Shown here: positions 1 through 10,690 of the stretch, piece after piece
Numbering within the stretch: the first letter of the stretch is position 1
Layout: each line of letters starts with the position of its first letter
Source: Arion vulgaris
Lineage: Eukaryota; Mollusca; Gastropoda; Stylommatophora; Arionidae
Assembly: GCA_020796225.1 (NCBI GenBank)
Contig: CM036756.1
Coordinates: forward strand, 58,558,616 to 58,622,615
Direction of reading: 5' to 3'
Length of the DNA stretch: 64,000 nucleotides
Translations under genes and position numbers: made by a program
The notes under the pieces: generated by a model
Database searches by the model: none
What the model was told of the DNA's origin: nothing
Seen by the model: only the letters and a program-made list of their open reading frames with translations

Positions 1-230
1 TTTCTGCTGTTTTATTAGCGAATTGGGGAATGACGATCGCTAGCAGAAATAACATGTTAACCGTGTACGTACTGTTGTTACGAATAATATTAAGTACTAT
101 TTATATATCGTTTTATAAGTATCATTTGCAATGGTAATTGTAAGAGTAATCTTACTATTATCATATACGTTTGAAAGCAATACGTTTGATAGTGATTTCA
201 CTACCACTAACTTCATTTGAAGTACGCCAC

Positions 231-297
231 TTCTTTCTTTTTCTTTCTGTTCTTCAATCCTGTTTGCCTTACAGCGCCAGGTCAAGAAGAAATTTTT
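231..297 (-). mobile_element. LINE L-B 3' end fragment
   Basis: On the minus strand this short stretch matches the 3' end of the L-B LINE seen near 17.9, 21.3 and 32.9 kb: the GAAATCTCTTCTT-like segment, then a GTAAGGCAAACAGGATTGAAG-like stretch, then an A/G-rich tail. Only the untranslated end survives, so it is a severely 5'-truncated insertion. Confidence 0.6.
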
Positions 298-299
298 AA

Positions 300-1240
300 G
301 TAAGATTTCTCATATGAAGTACGCCTCTGCTGCAATTAAAGTTATTATTAAAGCTAATATTAAAATATTATTGTCCATGCTTCTAAGAATCAGATTCAGT
401 GTCGTCTCCACACAGAGTGTGTATTATAGTAGATTTAAGGTTTTTTTTTGGTCAAATATGATAGAATTCTGAAAGGAAAAAATGTCTGTCCACTTCTTGT
501 TTGATGTTAAATATATTTCAGGAATGTGTTATTTATGTTGTCATATGGAGAACCTACAAACGTGTATGCATACATTTTACGCGTTCTTTAAATGTTTCGT
601 CAGAATTTGAACTTTTCTAGCTAATATTTTATCTGTAAATGAGGTTGGGACTTCGATACAAAGCTGAATGATAGATGATGATTAAATTAAAGCTGATTAA
701 TCTCTCCTTCGGGTAATCTGACAGCTCTGTCTCTCAATGCCTGCCAAATGTGACGATAAAATAGGACATTTAATTGGCATTAAAGTGCCATGGCTGCTCT
801 ATGCACTTATATATAGATTATTCTGACTGCAAGTGTATTGCAGCGACAAGGGAAGAGATCTTATTTTTTAAAAACTTATTTTTTTGCATAAAATAAAGTT
901 TACAATTAGCAATATCTAATAATTAGAGCAGTGGTTGATACAGTAAAAGGTTGTACTGTTTTATAAACTCTCTGCTGGTTTAGTATCGTACCTAATTAAC
1001 TCTTTCCATACCAAGAATATTACTGAGTTCTGAATGCAATTGTTTTTTGAGACCAGTATTTTTACAGAAGCAAGTTCTGCGTTTATGTTGTTGTAGTAGA
1101 TAGACACTAATACATTTATGACTATGATTTATAGACTACCCGTCTTATTGTTTGTCTATGTATATATATATCTAATATATCTAATTTAATCTATTCAATC
1201 TATCTAGTCTAATCTATCCGATATATTTTATCTAATCTAT
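300..1240. other. A+T-rich stretch, nothing recognised
   Basis: I see no long frame, no clear repeat head and no tandem structure. From about 1140 on, the sequence degenerates into ATCTA/TCTAT-rich simple sequence that leads into the minisatellite starting near 1425. Confidence 0.5.
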
Positions 1241-1424
1241 TCAACCTATGCATGCAATCTATTTATCTATCCATCAATTCTATCTATCTATTCATTCAAT
1301 TTATTCATCCAATCTATTCCTCTAATCCACATGTCCGTACAATCAATCTATCCTATCCAATCTATCCATCCAATTTATCCAATCCGATCTACTCAATCCA
1401 ATCGACCCAACTAGCTACTTATTT

Positions 1425-1745
1425 CAATTACAACTATCCAATTCAAACTATACAATTCAAACTATACAATCGAAACTATACAATCCAAACTATACAATCC
1501 AAACTATACAATACAAACTATACAATCCAAACTATACAATCCAAACTATACAATACAAACTATACAATCCAAACTATACAATACAAACTATACAATCCAA
1601 ACTATACAATCCAAACTATACAATCCAAACTATACAATCGCAACTATACAATCCAAACTATACAATCTCAACTATACAATCCAAACTATACAATCCAAAC
1701 TATACAATCAATAAACTATACAATCTCAAACTATACAATCAATTA
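1425..1745. repeat. 14 bp minisatellite (CTATACAATCCAAA)
   Basis: About 22 head-to-tail copies of a 14 bp unit, with CCAAA/TACAAA/CGAAA/CTCAA variants at the same place in the unit. The frame at 1252-1773 is open only because three units make 42 bp; it is low-complexity read-through and not a gene. Confidence 0.93.
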
Positions 1746-1811
1746 TAGATATATAAAGTTCAACACTTCGTAATTTGCTTCAGATTCTCAGCGTGATTAA
1801 TTGACTGGAGT

Positions 1812-1896
1812 ATCATCATTGCGCTTCAGTTTAAAAAATCATCATTGCACTTCAGTGAATAATCATCATTGCACTTCAGAAAATAATCATCATGTG
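1812..1896 (-). repeat. Short array of the S3 3' end
   Basis: Three to four imperfect copies of AATCATCATTGCACTTCAG plus a few bases. That motif is the segment next to the ATCA-repeat tail of the S3 SINE (for example 48775-48800), so this is a small tandem expansion of an S3 3' end. Confidence 0.65.
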
Positions 1897-2029
1897 TCTT
1901 CGATTTATTTCTGACACAAAAGCTGTGTAGTATCGGTGAGAGTTCCAGTATTTTTTTGAAGGTCACGAAAATTTGTAGCAACATTTACTTTTTGTCTATT
2001 GTCTATTCCCAGTTGGAAGAGGGAGTTGG

Positions 2030-2330
2030 CTATCCACTCTTGCCGTTAAGCGTAGGGATTAGAGCTTTAATTTGCGTTCTAGGGCCAGAAATCGCCCCTG
2101 TTGTGTTATATTCGTGTTTATGTAGTGTGGTCATGATATTTCCTATCCATCTTGTTCTTGGTCTTCCCTTAGCTCTAGTACCCGATCTCTTTTTATTGTA
2201 TGCTGTTATTGGTGGTTGGTTGTATTTCATTCTCATTAAATGTCCAAACCACTGCATTTGTTGTCTTTCGATGTATTCGGTGCAGGAGCAGGAAGTGATG
2301 CCCAATCTTAACATTTTCTTAACTGTCGTT
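2030..2330 (-). mobile_element. LINE reverse transcriptase C-terminal fragment
   Basis: The minus strand encodes 94 residues containing YIERQQMQWFGHLMRM and then GRPRTRW. This QQ-(I/M)-(K/Q)-WFGH...GRPRxRW pattern is the region downstream of the reverse transcriptase in many animal non-LTR retrotransposons. It resembles L-D (42985-43430) but is too divergent to assign. No catalytic domain remains. Confidence 0.75.
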
Positions 2331-2397
2331 AATAATAATGTTAGCCCATGTAGCAGCTCTCTAGCCTAATTTATGTAATTTACACTGCCATGTATTC

Positions 2398-2835
2398 TAT
2401 TAAACGCTCAATTTGAACACGAAACCTGCTTTTTATCGTTCATTTCCGATACAACAAGGAACTAGATCAGGGATAACTGAAAAAATATTTCGATCTCGCC
2501 AAGTGTAAAACGAACCAAGTATTTAAATGGTTTTTAAAGGCGAAGGATTGACTTCATTGCACCGGGTTTTACCCCATCTGGCTCGGTCCTCTCCGCAGAA
2601 ATGGCATGCCCCTGTGAGAGTATTGCCCAAGCACGAACTCCGTAGCTCCAGCAACAATCCTAGGTGTCTTAGAAAAACAGCACTCGTGAACAGAACGACG
2701 CGGTCCGGATTCGAACCCACGACCTTCGACTCACAAGGCAAAGGGCTTAACCACTTAGCCACAGAGATCCCCGAAAACCAAGTATTTTTAAAAGCAGAGG
2801 CGAGCACTGTTCCTCCACGCCACAGAGAAACCTGA
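2398..2835 (-). mobile_element. S3 SINE 5' portion, split by an S2 insertion
   Basis: Minus-strand S3 sequence: the 'TCAATTTGAACACG ... GGAACTAG ... CGAACCAAGTATTT' segment on the left, continuing after the S2 insertion as 'ACCAAGTATTT...AGCAGAGGCGAGCACTGTTCC' on the right. This is the tRNA-like head and adjoining body of S3. The interruption is the S2 copy at 2525-2775. Confidence 0.75.
2525..2775 (-). mobile_element. S2 SINE, tRNA-derived, nested in S3
   Basis: Read on the minus strand, the head carries an A box (TGGCTAAGTGG) and a perfect B box (GGTTCGAATCC), like a Ser/Leu-type tRNA. The body contains CCTAGGATTGTTGCTGGAGC. A 12 bp direct repeat AACCAAGTATTT flanks it at 2513-2524 and 2776-2787, inside an S3 copy. 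That makes it a LINE-mobilised insertion younger than the S3 copy. The two open frames here are incidental. Confidence 0.88.
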
Positions 2836-2879
2836 ACGTCATTGTAATTGTCCGCGTATTTGACATATACCGCCCGTTT

Positions 2880-3115
2880 GTTGCTGGGGTCCTACAGTGA
2901 GCAAAGAATGGTAACACTGCTATCTACAAGGCATGTCGTACGAGGCGATGTGATGTACGACATAGCGAAGCTACCCTAGTAAATAAAAATCATCGCTGAA
3001 ATCGGATGTGCTGGCCTACTTGTAGGCGCATAGCTGCCACAACGTACAATCGCTCTTAGGCTCAGATCACATACAAATCACACACAAGTGGTTAACAAGT
3101 GGCCGTGTTTTGGAA
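2880..3115 (+). mobile_element. S6 SINE copy
   Basis: Contains the S6 landmarks in order: GCAAAGAATGGTAACACTGC, CATGTCGTACGAGGCGATG, ACCCTAGTAAATAAAAATC, CAGAAATCGGATGTGCTGGC, TAGGCGCATAGCTGCCACA and the ATCACATACAAATCACACAC 3' part. The GAA-repeat tail is lost. Confidence 0.82.
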
Positions 3116-3149
3116 CCGAACAAGAAACAAATTTAATACAATTCTAGCC

Positions 3150-3660
3150 ATTGTCATTAGGAACCGAACCATACGGAAACAAACTTAGTATAATGAGATC
3201 AATCCATAGCCTTATTAGTCATTAGGAACCGAACCATAAGGAAACAAACTTGGTATAATGAGATCAATTCATAGCCTTATTAGTCATTAGGAACCGAACC
3301 ATACGGAAACAAACTTGGTATAATGAGATCAATTCATAGCCTTATTTAAACCTTGAAAATAGGAAAAAATCTGTTATTATTAGACAAATCTTTAGCCTTA
3401 TTAGTCATTCAGAACCTTTTATCCAAATAACTTGCATAATGAATCAATTCATAGCCTTATTAGTCATTAGGAACCGAACCATAAGGAAACAAACTTGGTA
3501 TAATGAGATCAATTCATAGCCTTATTAGTCATTAGGAACCGAACCATACGGAAACAAACTTGGTATAATGAGATCAATCCATAGCCTTATTAGTCATTAG
3601 GAACCGAACCATACGGAAACAAACTTGGTATAATGAGATCAATCCATAGCCTTATTAAAC
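3150..3660. repeat. 65 bp satellite array
   Basis: Roughly seven to eight units of about 65 bp containing TTAGGAACCGAACCATACGG, AACTTGGTATAATGAG and CATAGCCTTATTAGTC. A more diverged unit lies at about 3345-3445, and the flanking units are nearly identical to each other, so amplification went on after that unit decayed. No gene. Confidence 0.93.
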
Positions 3661-4187
3661 GCCTTAAAAGTATTGTCTTCGAAAATAATATGTTTCATTT
3701 TACTTTTAACCAAAATAATTTACCTGCTTCTCTTCAGTTTCTTTCAGTAACTCTTTTTTTATTCCAAATATTTCATAAATTTCTCAATATGTATGTCTTT
3801 GTGTTTGTAAATATAAGAACTTTCTTTACTCAAACGTAACTGACATCTTCCCCATTCCTGTGTAGTACACACTGTGTCACAGACTGATGCAAATGTATGA
3901 ATGAGCTAGCACAGAGTGCGGCGATGATAAGAATAAATCCGGTGCACTTGAATTGAATTGTCTGAGAACTGGAATCAGAACAGACGTCAGTTGGTTGAGT
4001 GCTGTCAAGAACGGGAATCTCTTAAGTGATGCAGTTGTAAGAAATCAAGAAATATTAGATTCTTCGGGGGAGACAATGAGCAGGGAGAACGGGAAAAGAA
4101 GAAGAAATAGGAAATAAAACTAGCAGATCACGGGAATAAGGAAACAATTGTAAAAATAGAGATCAAATAAATATATGATGATAAAGA

Positions 4188-4645
4188 TTACCGGGTTCTC
4201 TATAGCGTAGAGGTTAGGTGTTCGCGTCTCGTGTAGAAGGTAACCGGTTCGTTTCCTCGTGGAGCCATCGGGATATTTCCCAGAAATCCTTGGTCTCAGT
4301 GTAAGTGAGAACGAGTTCCGAGTCCTATCGGAGACTGACGATAAAACGTACCTCACGTAAACGAACCCTTGGTAGCTCAAAATCGAGAATATCAAGCTGA
4401 ATGCCGCTACCCGGGAAACAGTTATTAGATTTTTTTTAAATGTTCTAATAGAAAAAGGTTTTTTTAAAAATAAAATAATTGCTACAAAATATCGTCAAAA
4501 TTACATCAGGGACACTCGCCGGTACTACGGATTTCGTGCGCTGTAGCTGAGATATTCTTGTTTAAGAAAGAGATCGGATCACAATGGTTACTCGCCGAAA
4601 TGCAATGATAATGGTCCTATCAATCAATCAATCAGTCAATCAAAG
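4188..4645 (+). mobile_element. S3 SINE, near full length
   Basis: Best reference copy of S3. It begins with a tRNA-like head (CTCTATAGCGTAGAGGTTAG as A-box region, then GGTTCGTTTCC as B box). The body holds GGTCTCAGTGTAAGTGAG, TCGGAGACTGACGATAAAAC and CTCGCCGGTACTACGG. It ends in a run of ATCA repeats at about 4618-4640. About 455 bp long; no protein. The ATCA-type tail, in place of poly-A, implies a LINE partner that recognises such a tail. Confidence 0.88.
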
Positions 4646-4700
4646 GATATATAATTCTCGTTAAATAATCAATAACTTGTTGACATTCATTCCTATATAA

Positions 4701-5765
4701 GTAATAATAATAATAATAATAATAATTACTCTCGTACCGTTATACGTTACATAGGGCCTGCAAGTAATTTCTCCATACCGCTCTATCCTGGACAACTCGC
4801 TCAATCTCCTCCATGGAACTGAGACCGATATTTCCTGCCTCTCTCAGCAAAGTTCGCATCAGGTCTCCTTAGGTCGACCTCTCTTTCTTGAAACCTTTGC
4901 ATCCCACTTCAATGCCTGCTTTGATATTCTTTGATCATTTCTCCTCAAGGTGTGCCCAACATATCTCCATCTTCTCTTTCTTATAACAGTTGTCACTAGT
5001 GGTTGACCAGACATGTCTCTGATTTCATCACTTCTCCTGAATTCGTTCCATTTTATATTCATTATTTTTCGCAGACATCTATTTTCAAATGCATTCAACT
5101 TGCTTTCTATATCTTTAGTCATTTTCCAACTCTCGCTAGCATATGTTAGAATTGATACAACATTTGAATTGAAAATTCGTAATTTAGTTTTAATACTATA
5201 TAATTTACAGTTCCATATTTTATTTAGACTTTTAAAAGCTGATGTTGCTTTGCCAATTCGTATTATAATTTCTTTTTAACATTTCCTGTGCAATCAAAAT
5301 TGCTACCTAAATAGGTGAACTGTTCTGTTATTTTTATCATTTTAGATTCCAGGGTGATACCTGCATTACTTGCCATAGGTGTCTTCATTATATTTGTTTT
5401 TTCATAGCTTATCTGCAGTCCAACTTTTAATGCTATAGATGACAAGTTGTCTGTTTTTCTTTGCATATCTTGGTTGTTTCTACTTAACAAGGCAATATCA
5501 TCTGCAAAATCCAAATCTTCTAGTTGACTATTTTCTACCCAATCAATGCCAGTTTCGCCCCTGCAACATTTTCGCATCACCCAGTCAATGGCCACTCCAA
5601 ACAATAGCGGAGATAGAATACAGCCTTGCTTTACTCCGGTTTCAACCATAAACCAGTCGCTGTGTCTACCATCAGTGCGAACTGCACACTGTGAACCATC
5701 ATAGAGGCTCTTTATAATGTTTATTATTTTGTCTGGTATTCCATAGCATCTCAGAATATTACAGA
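4701..5765 (-). mobile_element. LINE L-A, 5'-truncated, reverse transcriptase C-terminal half
   Basis: The minus strand encodes two adjoining pieces of one polypeptide. The upstream piece (5649-5263) has GVKQGCILSPLLF, then LEDLDFADDIALL, the palm motif with the catalytic Asp pair. The downstream piece (5122-4859) has ENRCLRKIMNIKWNEF and VTTVIRKRRWRYVGHTLRR. Stop codons separate them, so it is dead. After the coding end comes a 3' region ending in (TAA)n at 4703-4726. The endonuclease and the front of the reverse transcriptase are missing. Four shorter copies occur in the window (18.6, 28.7, 45.9 and 52.0 kb). Confidence 0.93.
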
Positions 5766-5851
5766 ATATACGTAATAGAGCATTGGTAAATTACATATAT
5801 ATTATTTTTCAGTATTTACATCACTTTAAAATTCTGTGTCTTCATTTAGAC

Positions 5852-6298
5852 CAGCGTTTCTCAAAGTGGGTACGCCCCCAGTGGGTTGCTGAAGCGTTCT
5901 AGGAGGGCGATAGTTGGTTCAGAAGAATTTGGGGGGTGCTCAGACGAGTAACGGTTGGTGGCTCCTTAAAGAAGAAATAAATAATAAATATTTTAAAATA
6001 ATTTATTTTAGTAATTTTACGATTGAATAATCATTTAAAATTGAATTCTGCATTTAAATTCATCTTATGCCCGTCTTACACGATCCATTTTTCATCAATT
6101 TTCTATTTCATGCATATAATCATTTGAAAATTGACCATGTATGACAGAAATATATTTCAATTTTCTATGTCAAAGAGAAAATGGAGCATGTATATATGTA
6201 AGGATGGGGGTTGGCAAACTGTTATAATGTGGATGGGGCGTTACAAAGTTTATGTTGTGCAAAGTGGGCGGTGGGCTGAAAAAGTTTGGGAATCTATG
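5852..6298. mobile_element. hAT-type MITE with perfect 8 bp target duplication
   Basis: A 447 bp element with ends CAGCGTTTCTCAAAGTGGG and, inverted, CATAGATTCCCAAACTTTTTC. It is bounded on both sides by ATTTAGAC (5844-5851 and 6299-6306). An 8 bp duplication and CAG..TTCTCAAA-type termini are typical of hAT elements. The A+T-rich interior has no transposase frame, so it would need a transposase supplied in trans. Confidence 0.88.
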
Positions 6299-6527
6299 AT
6301 TTAGACGCAACTTTATATCAGCGGTTGTTCGGACATTTCAGTAAATTTGAACCGACGAGCGATAAGGGAATACGTGTCCTACAAGAAATAATACACCTTC
6401 ATTAAGTTGTAATAACTAGAATATTTTATGTGCTCAATATGGTACGCTAGTGAAATTCTTAACTGAAATTCACAAAAATATATCGTTGTTGTTATAGAGA
6501 GAAGAGCTTATTTGATCTATTGATCAT

Positions 6528-6835
6528 TATCGGAGACGGACGATAAAACGTAGGTCCCGTGTTCAATTTGAGCACGTAAAAAAACCCTGGACAATTTAAA
6601 ATCGAGTAGAGAAGGCTGGAAAGCCACTGCCCTGACAAAATTCATTAGAAAAGATTACAAATACAAATCCTACAAAAATATCTTGAACACCTTCAAAAAT
6701 TACATCGGGAATGCTCGCCGGTGCTACAGAGTTCGTGCACTGCAGCTGAGATCGTTATGTGTAATAAAGAGATTGGAGCACACATGGTTAATGAAGTGCA
6801 ATGATGATGGTCGTATCAATCAATCAATCAATCAA
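6528..6835 (+). mobile_element. S3 SINE, lacking its head
   Basis: Starts in the S3 body at TCGGAGACGGACGATAAAAC and continues through AAAATCGAGTAGAGAAGGCTG, TGCTCGCCGGTGCTACAGAG and GCAATGATGATGGTCGTATC to an ATCA-repeat tail. The tRNA head is missing. Confidence 0.85.
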
Positions 6836-6914
6836 GATTTCTTTGTTCTTCTTATCCCTCTTTTCCGCTTTTGTGTCTAAGTGATGACTGTTCTCTCAGG
6901 TAAATCAGGATTCA

Positions 6915-7040
6915 ATCTTTGACTGATTGACTAATTGATTGATTGATTAATAGAACCATCGCCAGTGCACTTTGGTGAAAATTCATATGTTCTCCGATCT
7001 TTGTTTTACAAATACAGATCTAAATCAATCAATCAATTCA
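6915..7040 (-). mobile_element. S3 SINE 3' fragment
   Basis: Minus-strand S3 tail: GATTGATTGATTAATAG followed by ACCATCGCCAGTGCACTTTG and GTTCTCCGATCTTTG. It lies just downstream of the plus-strand copy ending near 6835, so two S3 tails face each other. Confidence 0.7.
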
Positions 7041-7084
7041 CATATAACCGGTTTTGTTCTATTAAAATTGACTGAAAGTGTATA

Positions 7085-7325
7085 CAGAAGTAGAACAACA
7101 GCAAGACAACAGCAAGACAAAAGTAGTATAACAGCAAGACAGAAGTAATACAACAGCAAGACAGAATTGTTACAACAGTAAGACAGAAATAGTACAACAG
7201 CAAGGCAGAAGTAGTACAACAGCAAGACAGCAGCAAGAGAGAAGTACTACAACAGCAAGAGAGAAGTAGTATAACAGCAAGACAGCAGCAAGAGAGAAAT
7301 ACTACAACAGCAAGACAGAATAATA
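7085..7325. repeat. About 22 bp minisatellite (CAACAGCAAGACAGAAGTAGTA)
   Basis: About ten irregular copies of CAACAGCAAGACAGAAGTAG with variant units (AGCAAGAGAG). The Leu/Cys-rich frames on the opposite strand are low-complexity read-through. Confidence 0.88.
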
Positions 7326-7737
7326 AAATAAGGCAAAGAAATACTGTCTATACATTAAACTAGTAGTGTCATATGATTATGTAAAGTCGCAAAAACAAGA
7401 AATATATACAAAAATTGAATATTACTCTGTGCTGGACGCATATAGTAAACACGGTTGATACATACAATATATTTATCAAGAAAGAACACCATAATAAAAA
7501 AATATGTGCTGTTTCCGTTAAGGAATTAATATTCCGCCTACTTGGAATAGATTCTGTCCGTCTTTGTTTTCTTGTCGTTAAAGTGTCTGTTGATGTTTTC
7601 ACTTGATCTGATTAACTCGGAAGTGAGAGATGGCAATGCTGGTCTTCATATTTTGGGATACATTACTTAGGGATACATTGCAGCAAACATAAACACAACA
7701 AAGTATTACTTATCAGTATAATTGAATCGTCTGTAAT

Positions 7738-7978
7738 CCTATTAGTAGTGGGCGTCTGTAACTCAAGCGGTAGTGGGCGTCTGTAACTCAAGCTGTAGTG
7801 GACGTATGTAACTCAAGCGGTAGTGAGCGTTTGTAACTCAAGCAGTAGTGGGCGTCTGTACTCAAGCGGTAGTGGGCTGTAACTCAATCGTAGTACGCTT
7901 AACTCAAGCAGTAGTGGGCGTCTGTAGCTCGCTGCAGTAGCGTCTGTAACTCAAGCATAGGGGCGTCTGTAGCTAAGT
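7738..7978 (+). repeat. 25 bp array made from the tRNA head of S5
   Basis: Eight to ten copies of GCGTCTGTAACTCAAGCGG plus GTAGTG. This unit matches the first bases of the S5 SINE head (GCGTCTGTAGCTCAAGCGGA at 48605 on the minus strand), including the A box. The last units recover the GTAGCT form and run straight into the S5 body. Later units contain several single-base losses. Confidence 0.88.
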
Positions 7979-8370
7979 GAGGAGCTAGATCACAAACCAA
8001 TCGTACCTAGTACAAGCCCCACGGTGGGCATGTTTGGAAGCAAATTCGTTTCCGTTGGGATTTTTATAAAAGGTAAAAAAAAGACCTCACCGTTCAGAAA
8101 GGAATGAGAAACTACTGAACGTATAAGTAGTGCATAGAAAAATGAACGACTCGTTTACTGTGGTTGATAGCTACGTCCTTTAAAGGATATGCCACGATTG
8201 TCATTTCATTTCATAATTTAACACGAACGAATCAAATATACATCGCTGTTTAGAACACAATGTCAAACTACTGAACGTATAAGTGGTGCCTATAACATTA
8301 ACAAATCATTTCCTGAGGTTGATGGCGAGGTCATGTAAAGGACATGCCACTAGTTTCATATGTTAATAAC
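7979..8370 (+). mobile_element. S5 SINE body plus a second partial copy
   Basis: Continues from the head array with CATGTTTGGAAGCAAATTCG, GACCTCACCGTTCAGAAAGG, ACTGAACGTATAAGTAGTGC and TAGCTACGTCCTTTAAAGG to about 8215. A second partial 3' copy follows at about 8255-8370 (CTACTGAACGTATAAGTGGTG ... GTCATGTAAAGGACATGCC). The same body occurs at 48365-48605 and 61105-61265. Confidence 0.82.
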
Positions 8371-8404
8371 ACTTCATGGAAGTTGGATATAAGATAGAGA
8401 GTCA

Positions 8405-8790
8405 GGTAAGGTTGGACTGTAGCCTCTGCTAGCACAAGCCCGTCGAGCTCAGGTAAAAATTCTAGGAAATAAGACACAAACTGTTGCGTGACCACGCATT
8501 CCAGTTTAGTTAGATAAAGACAAGTTCATGTTACAAACAACACAACATTCTAAATTAAGATTATATTATGTTACAAGTTAGTATAAAGCTAAGGAATATC
8601 ATTATTATTACTTTTTTATCAATAAATAACAATGGATTCCGTAGAATTGAATACAATTGCAAATAACCTTACAGAGCTCTATCAAACACTTATAAAAATC
8701 AGCCCCCATTAAACATTAATTTTGGTTTTCCTGTCTGAGCTAGCCGGCCTTATGTTGCTGGGGGCCACGGGCTCGACAATGTCTCCATAT
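8405..8790 (+). repeat. Dispersed repeat R, copy 1
   Basis: Matches 34510-34870 in the same orientation: AATTCTAGGAAATAAGA, TATGTTACAAGTTA, AAGGAATATCA, TCAATAAATAACAATGGA, CTATCAAACAC and CGGCCTTATG occur in the same order. No tRNA head, coding frame or clear terminal repeats, so its class is unknown. Confidence 0.7.
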
Positions 8791-8919
8791 GTTTATAGTA
8801 TATGTATCACAAATATAATGAGGAACGTTGGAGAAGAGAGGATTAATAACAATTTGGTACTCTGGTATTTCAAGGAATAGAAATACGTTATTTTAAATAT
8901 ACTAATGACACAGTATTAT

Positions 8920-9173
8920 CGCCCGAGTGGTTACCGGGGCCCAAATTTGGGGTGTAAAGAATAGAACCACTGTTACCTGCCACACATGTCGTAAGAGGCG
9001 ACTAAGGAGGTTTGGATGAAATCGTATGCACGTGTCCTAAACATGTAGAAGTCTATGCGTTTAGGGGCCTACCAAACCAATGTGCAACGTATACACGCTC
9101 TTGGCAAAGATCAAACATATCACAAAGAATTATTAAAATTTGGTCGTAAAGAACGAACGCAAAGAAGAAGAAG
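8920..9173 (+). mobile_element. S6 SINE, variant b
   Basis: Starts GCCCGAGTGGTTACCGGGGC, contains AATAGAACCACTGTTACCTG, CATGTCGTAAGAGGCGACTA and CATGTAGAAGTCTATGCG, and ends in AAGAAGAAGAAG. It shares the conserved GTCGTAAGAGGCGACT core with S6 but differs in the rest of the body. An inverted second copy is at 46425-46685. Confidence 0.85.
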
Positions 9174-9210
9174 ATACAATATTACTATTAACATAACAAA
9201 TGTGCATTTT

Positions 9211-9290
9211 CGCCCTACGGACGAGCATTTTTAAGAACACAAGTGGCGAGCTAGTTGGTCGTGTTTTTTAAAACGCTCGTCTGTAGGGCT
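9211..9290. mobile_element. Short foldback element
   Basis: About 29 bp imperfect inverted repeats: CGCCCTACGGACGAGC at the left and GCTCGTCTGTAGGGC at the right, joined by a spacer of about 20 bp. The flanks GCATTTT and GCATTTG may be a target duplication. It could fold into a stable hairpin. No coding capacity. Confidence 0.65.
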
Positions 9291-9438
9291 AGGCATTTGG
9301 TGCCGTAAAAAATAAAAGTTTGTGGTTCTAATCATGTATACTTGTTCACTGTCTAATAACTGAAGGAAACTGATTCTCTAAATAGCTCTATATACGAAGT
9401 GCATAAACTGTCCATCTCACGCATTCTATACTTCCCCT

Positions 9439-9603
9439 CAGTGGCGGCTCGTGGTCATTTTTCTTGTTGGGGCGAGACACAAATTTTCGGAAAAATCATG
9501 GGTTTTGAAGTATTCACTATTATTTGTCTATTCGGAAAGCTATTCCCCTTTCGATTATTGGTGGGTCCAGGCCCCACTGGCCCTTAATGACGAGCCGCCC
9601 CTG
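9439..9603. mobile_element. MITE, CAGTGGCGGCTCGT family, copy 1
   Basis: A 165 bp element beginning CAGTGGCGGCTCGT and ending ACGAGCCGCCCCTG, its imperfect inverse. Imperfect 8 bp flanks CTTCCCCT and CTTCCTCC fit a hAT-type target duplication. Two relatives lie at 20384-20530 and 52297-52462 and share TTTTCGGAAAAATCATGG and CTGGCCCTTAATGAC. Confidence 0.85.
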
Positions 9604-9744
9604 CTTCCTCCACATCGAATGGTATAAGAGAAACAAGAAAAGATGAAATGATTAGATAATCGTAGTTACAAATCTGAGTGTGTGATACTAAAACCTTAAG
9701 TGCTTGTTTGAAATTTAAAAGTATGAACGCTGAAAACGATTGCT

Positions 9745-10257
9745 TCATTGATTGACTGATTGATTGAAACAACCATCAGCATTGCATCTTCGTGAATAAG
9801 CAAGCGTGCGTGATCTATTTCTCATGCATGAAGATCTCAACGTAGTGTTTGAGCTCCATAGCACCGGTGGCATTCAAAGAGTTGAGACGGTAATCTATTT
9901 CATGCATGAAGATCTCAACGGTAGTGTTTGAGCTCCATAGCACCGGTGGCATTCCTAAAGTAGTTAGAAGATGGTACAATTTTTAGTAGGAATTTAACTT
10001 TAATCTTTAGCATAAAATGTGCCCGAGCAGAGGCATTGCAACCTACTATTATCTATTTTAAGCTGTCATTTTTTTGGACATCTCCAACTTGAACACGGTA
10101 CTTACGTTTTTATCATCTGTCTCCGATAGGACTAGAAACTCGATCTCACCTCAGAAAAAAAACACTACAACTGCTCTACGTGTGAAACGAACCATGCACA
10201 TTTGAAAATAGAGGCGAGGACCATACCCCTTTACCGCCTACATTACAGAGATCCCTC
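9745..10257 (-). mobile_element. S3 SINE with an internal duplication
   Basis: Minus-strand S3: ATTG-repeat tail at the left, body, then the head at the right (ATTACAGAGATCCC). A segment of about 70 bp containing CATGCATGAAGATCTCAACG and CCATAGCACCGGTGGCATTC is present twice in tandem at about 9825-9955. Its 5' end directly abuts the minisatellite that begins at 10258. Confidence 0.82.
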
Positions 10258-10690
10258 ACTGGATAATGATAACAGCAAAACATGATAATGATAACAACAA
10301 CCAATAATGATAACAACAACATTGATAATGATCAACAACAGTTGATAATGATAACAACAACATTTGATAATGATAACAACAAAAACTGATAATGATAACA
10401 ACAACAGTTGATAATGATAACAACAACAACTGATAATGATAACAACAACACTTGATAATGATAACAACAACTTTGATAATGATAACAACAACAACTGCTA
10501 ATGATAACAACAACCTGTGATAATGATAACAACAACTGATAATGATAACAACAACACTTGATAATGATAACAACAACTAATAATGATAACAACAACAACT
10601 GATAATGATAACAACAACTAATAATGATAACAACAACAACTGATAATGATACCAACAACATTTGATAATGATAGCAACAATAACTGTGAT
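10258..10690. repeat. About 21 bp minisatellite (GATAATGATAACAACAAC)
   Basis: About twenty units of GATAATGATAACAACAAC plus a short variable link (ACT, TTT, CAGTT, TAAT). It starts immediately at the 5' end of the S3 copy on its left. The long minus-strand frames (for example 10332-10661) are tandem-repeat read-through. Confidence 0.92.

Noticed and set aside
1252..1773. 173-residue Tyr/Asn/Gln-rich protein
   Set aside because: Low-complexity translation of the 14 bp array.
8405..8790. Solo LTR of a retrovirus-like element
   Set aside because: No TG...CA ends with a short target duplication and no polypurine tract or primer site could be identified.
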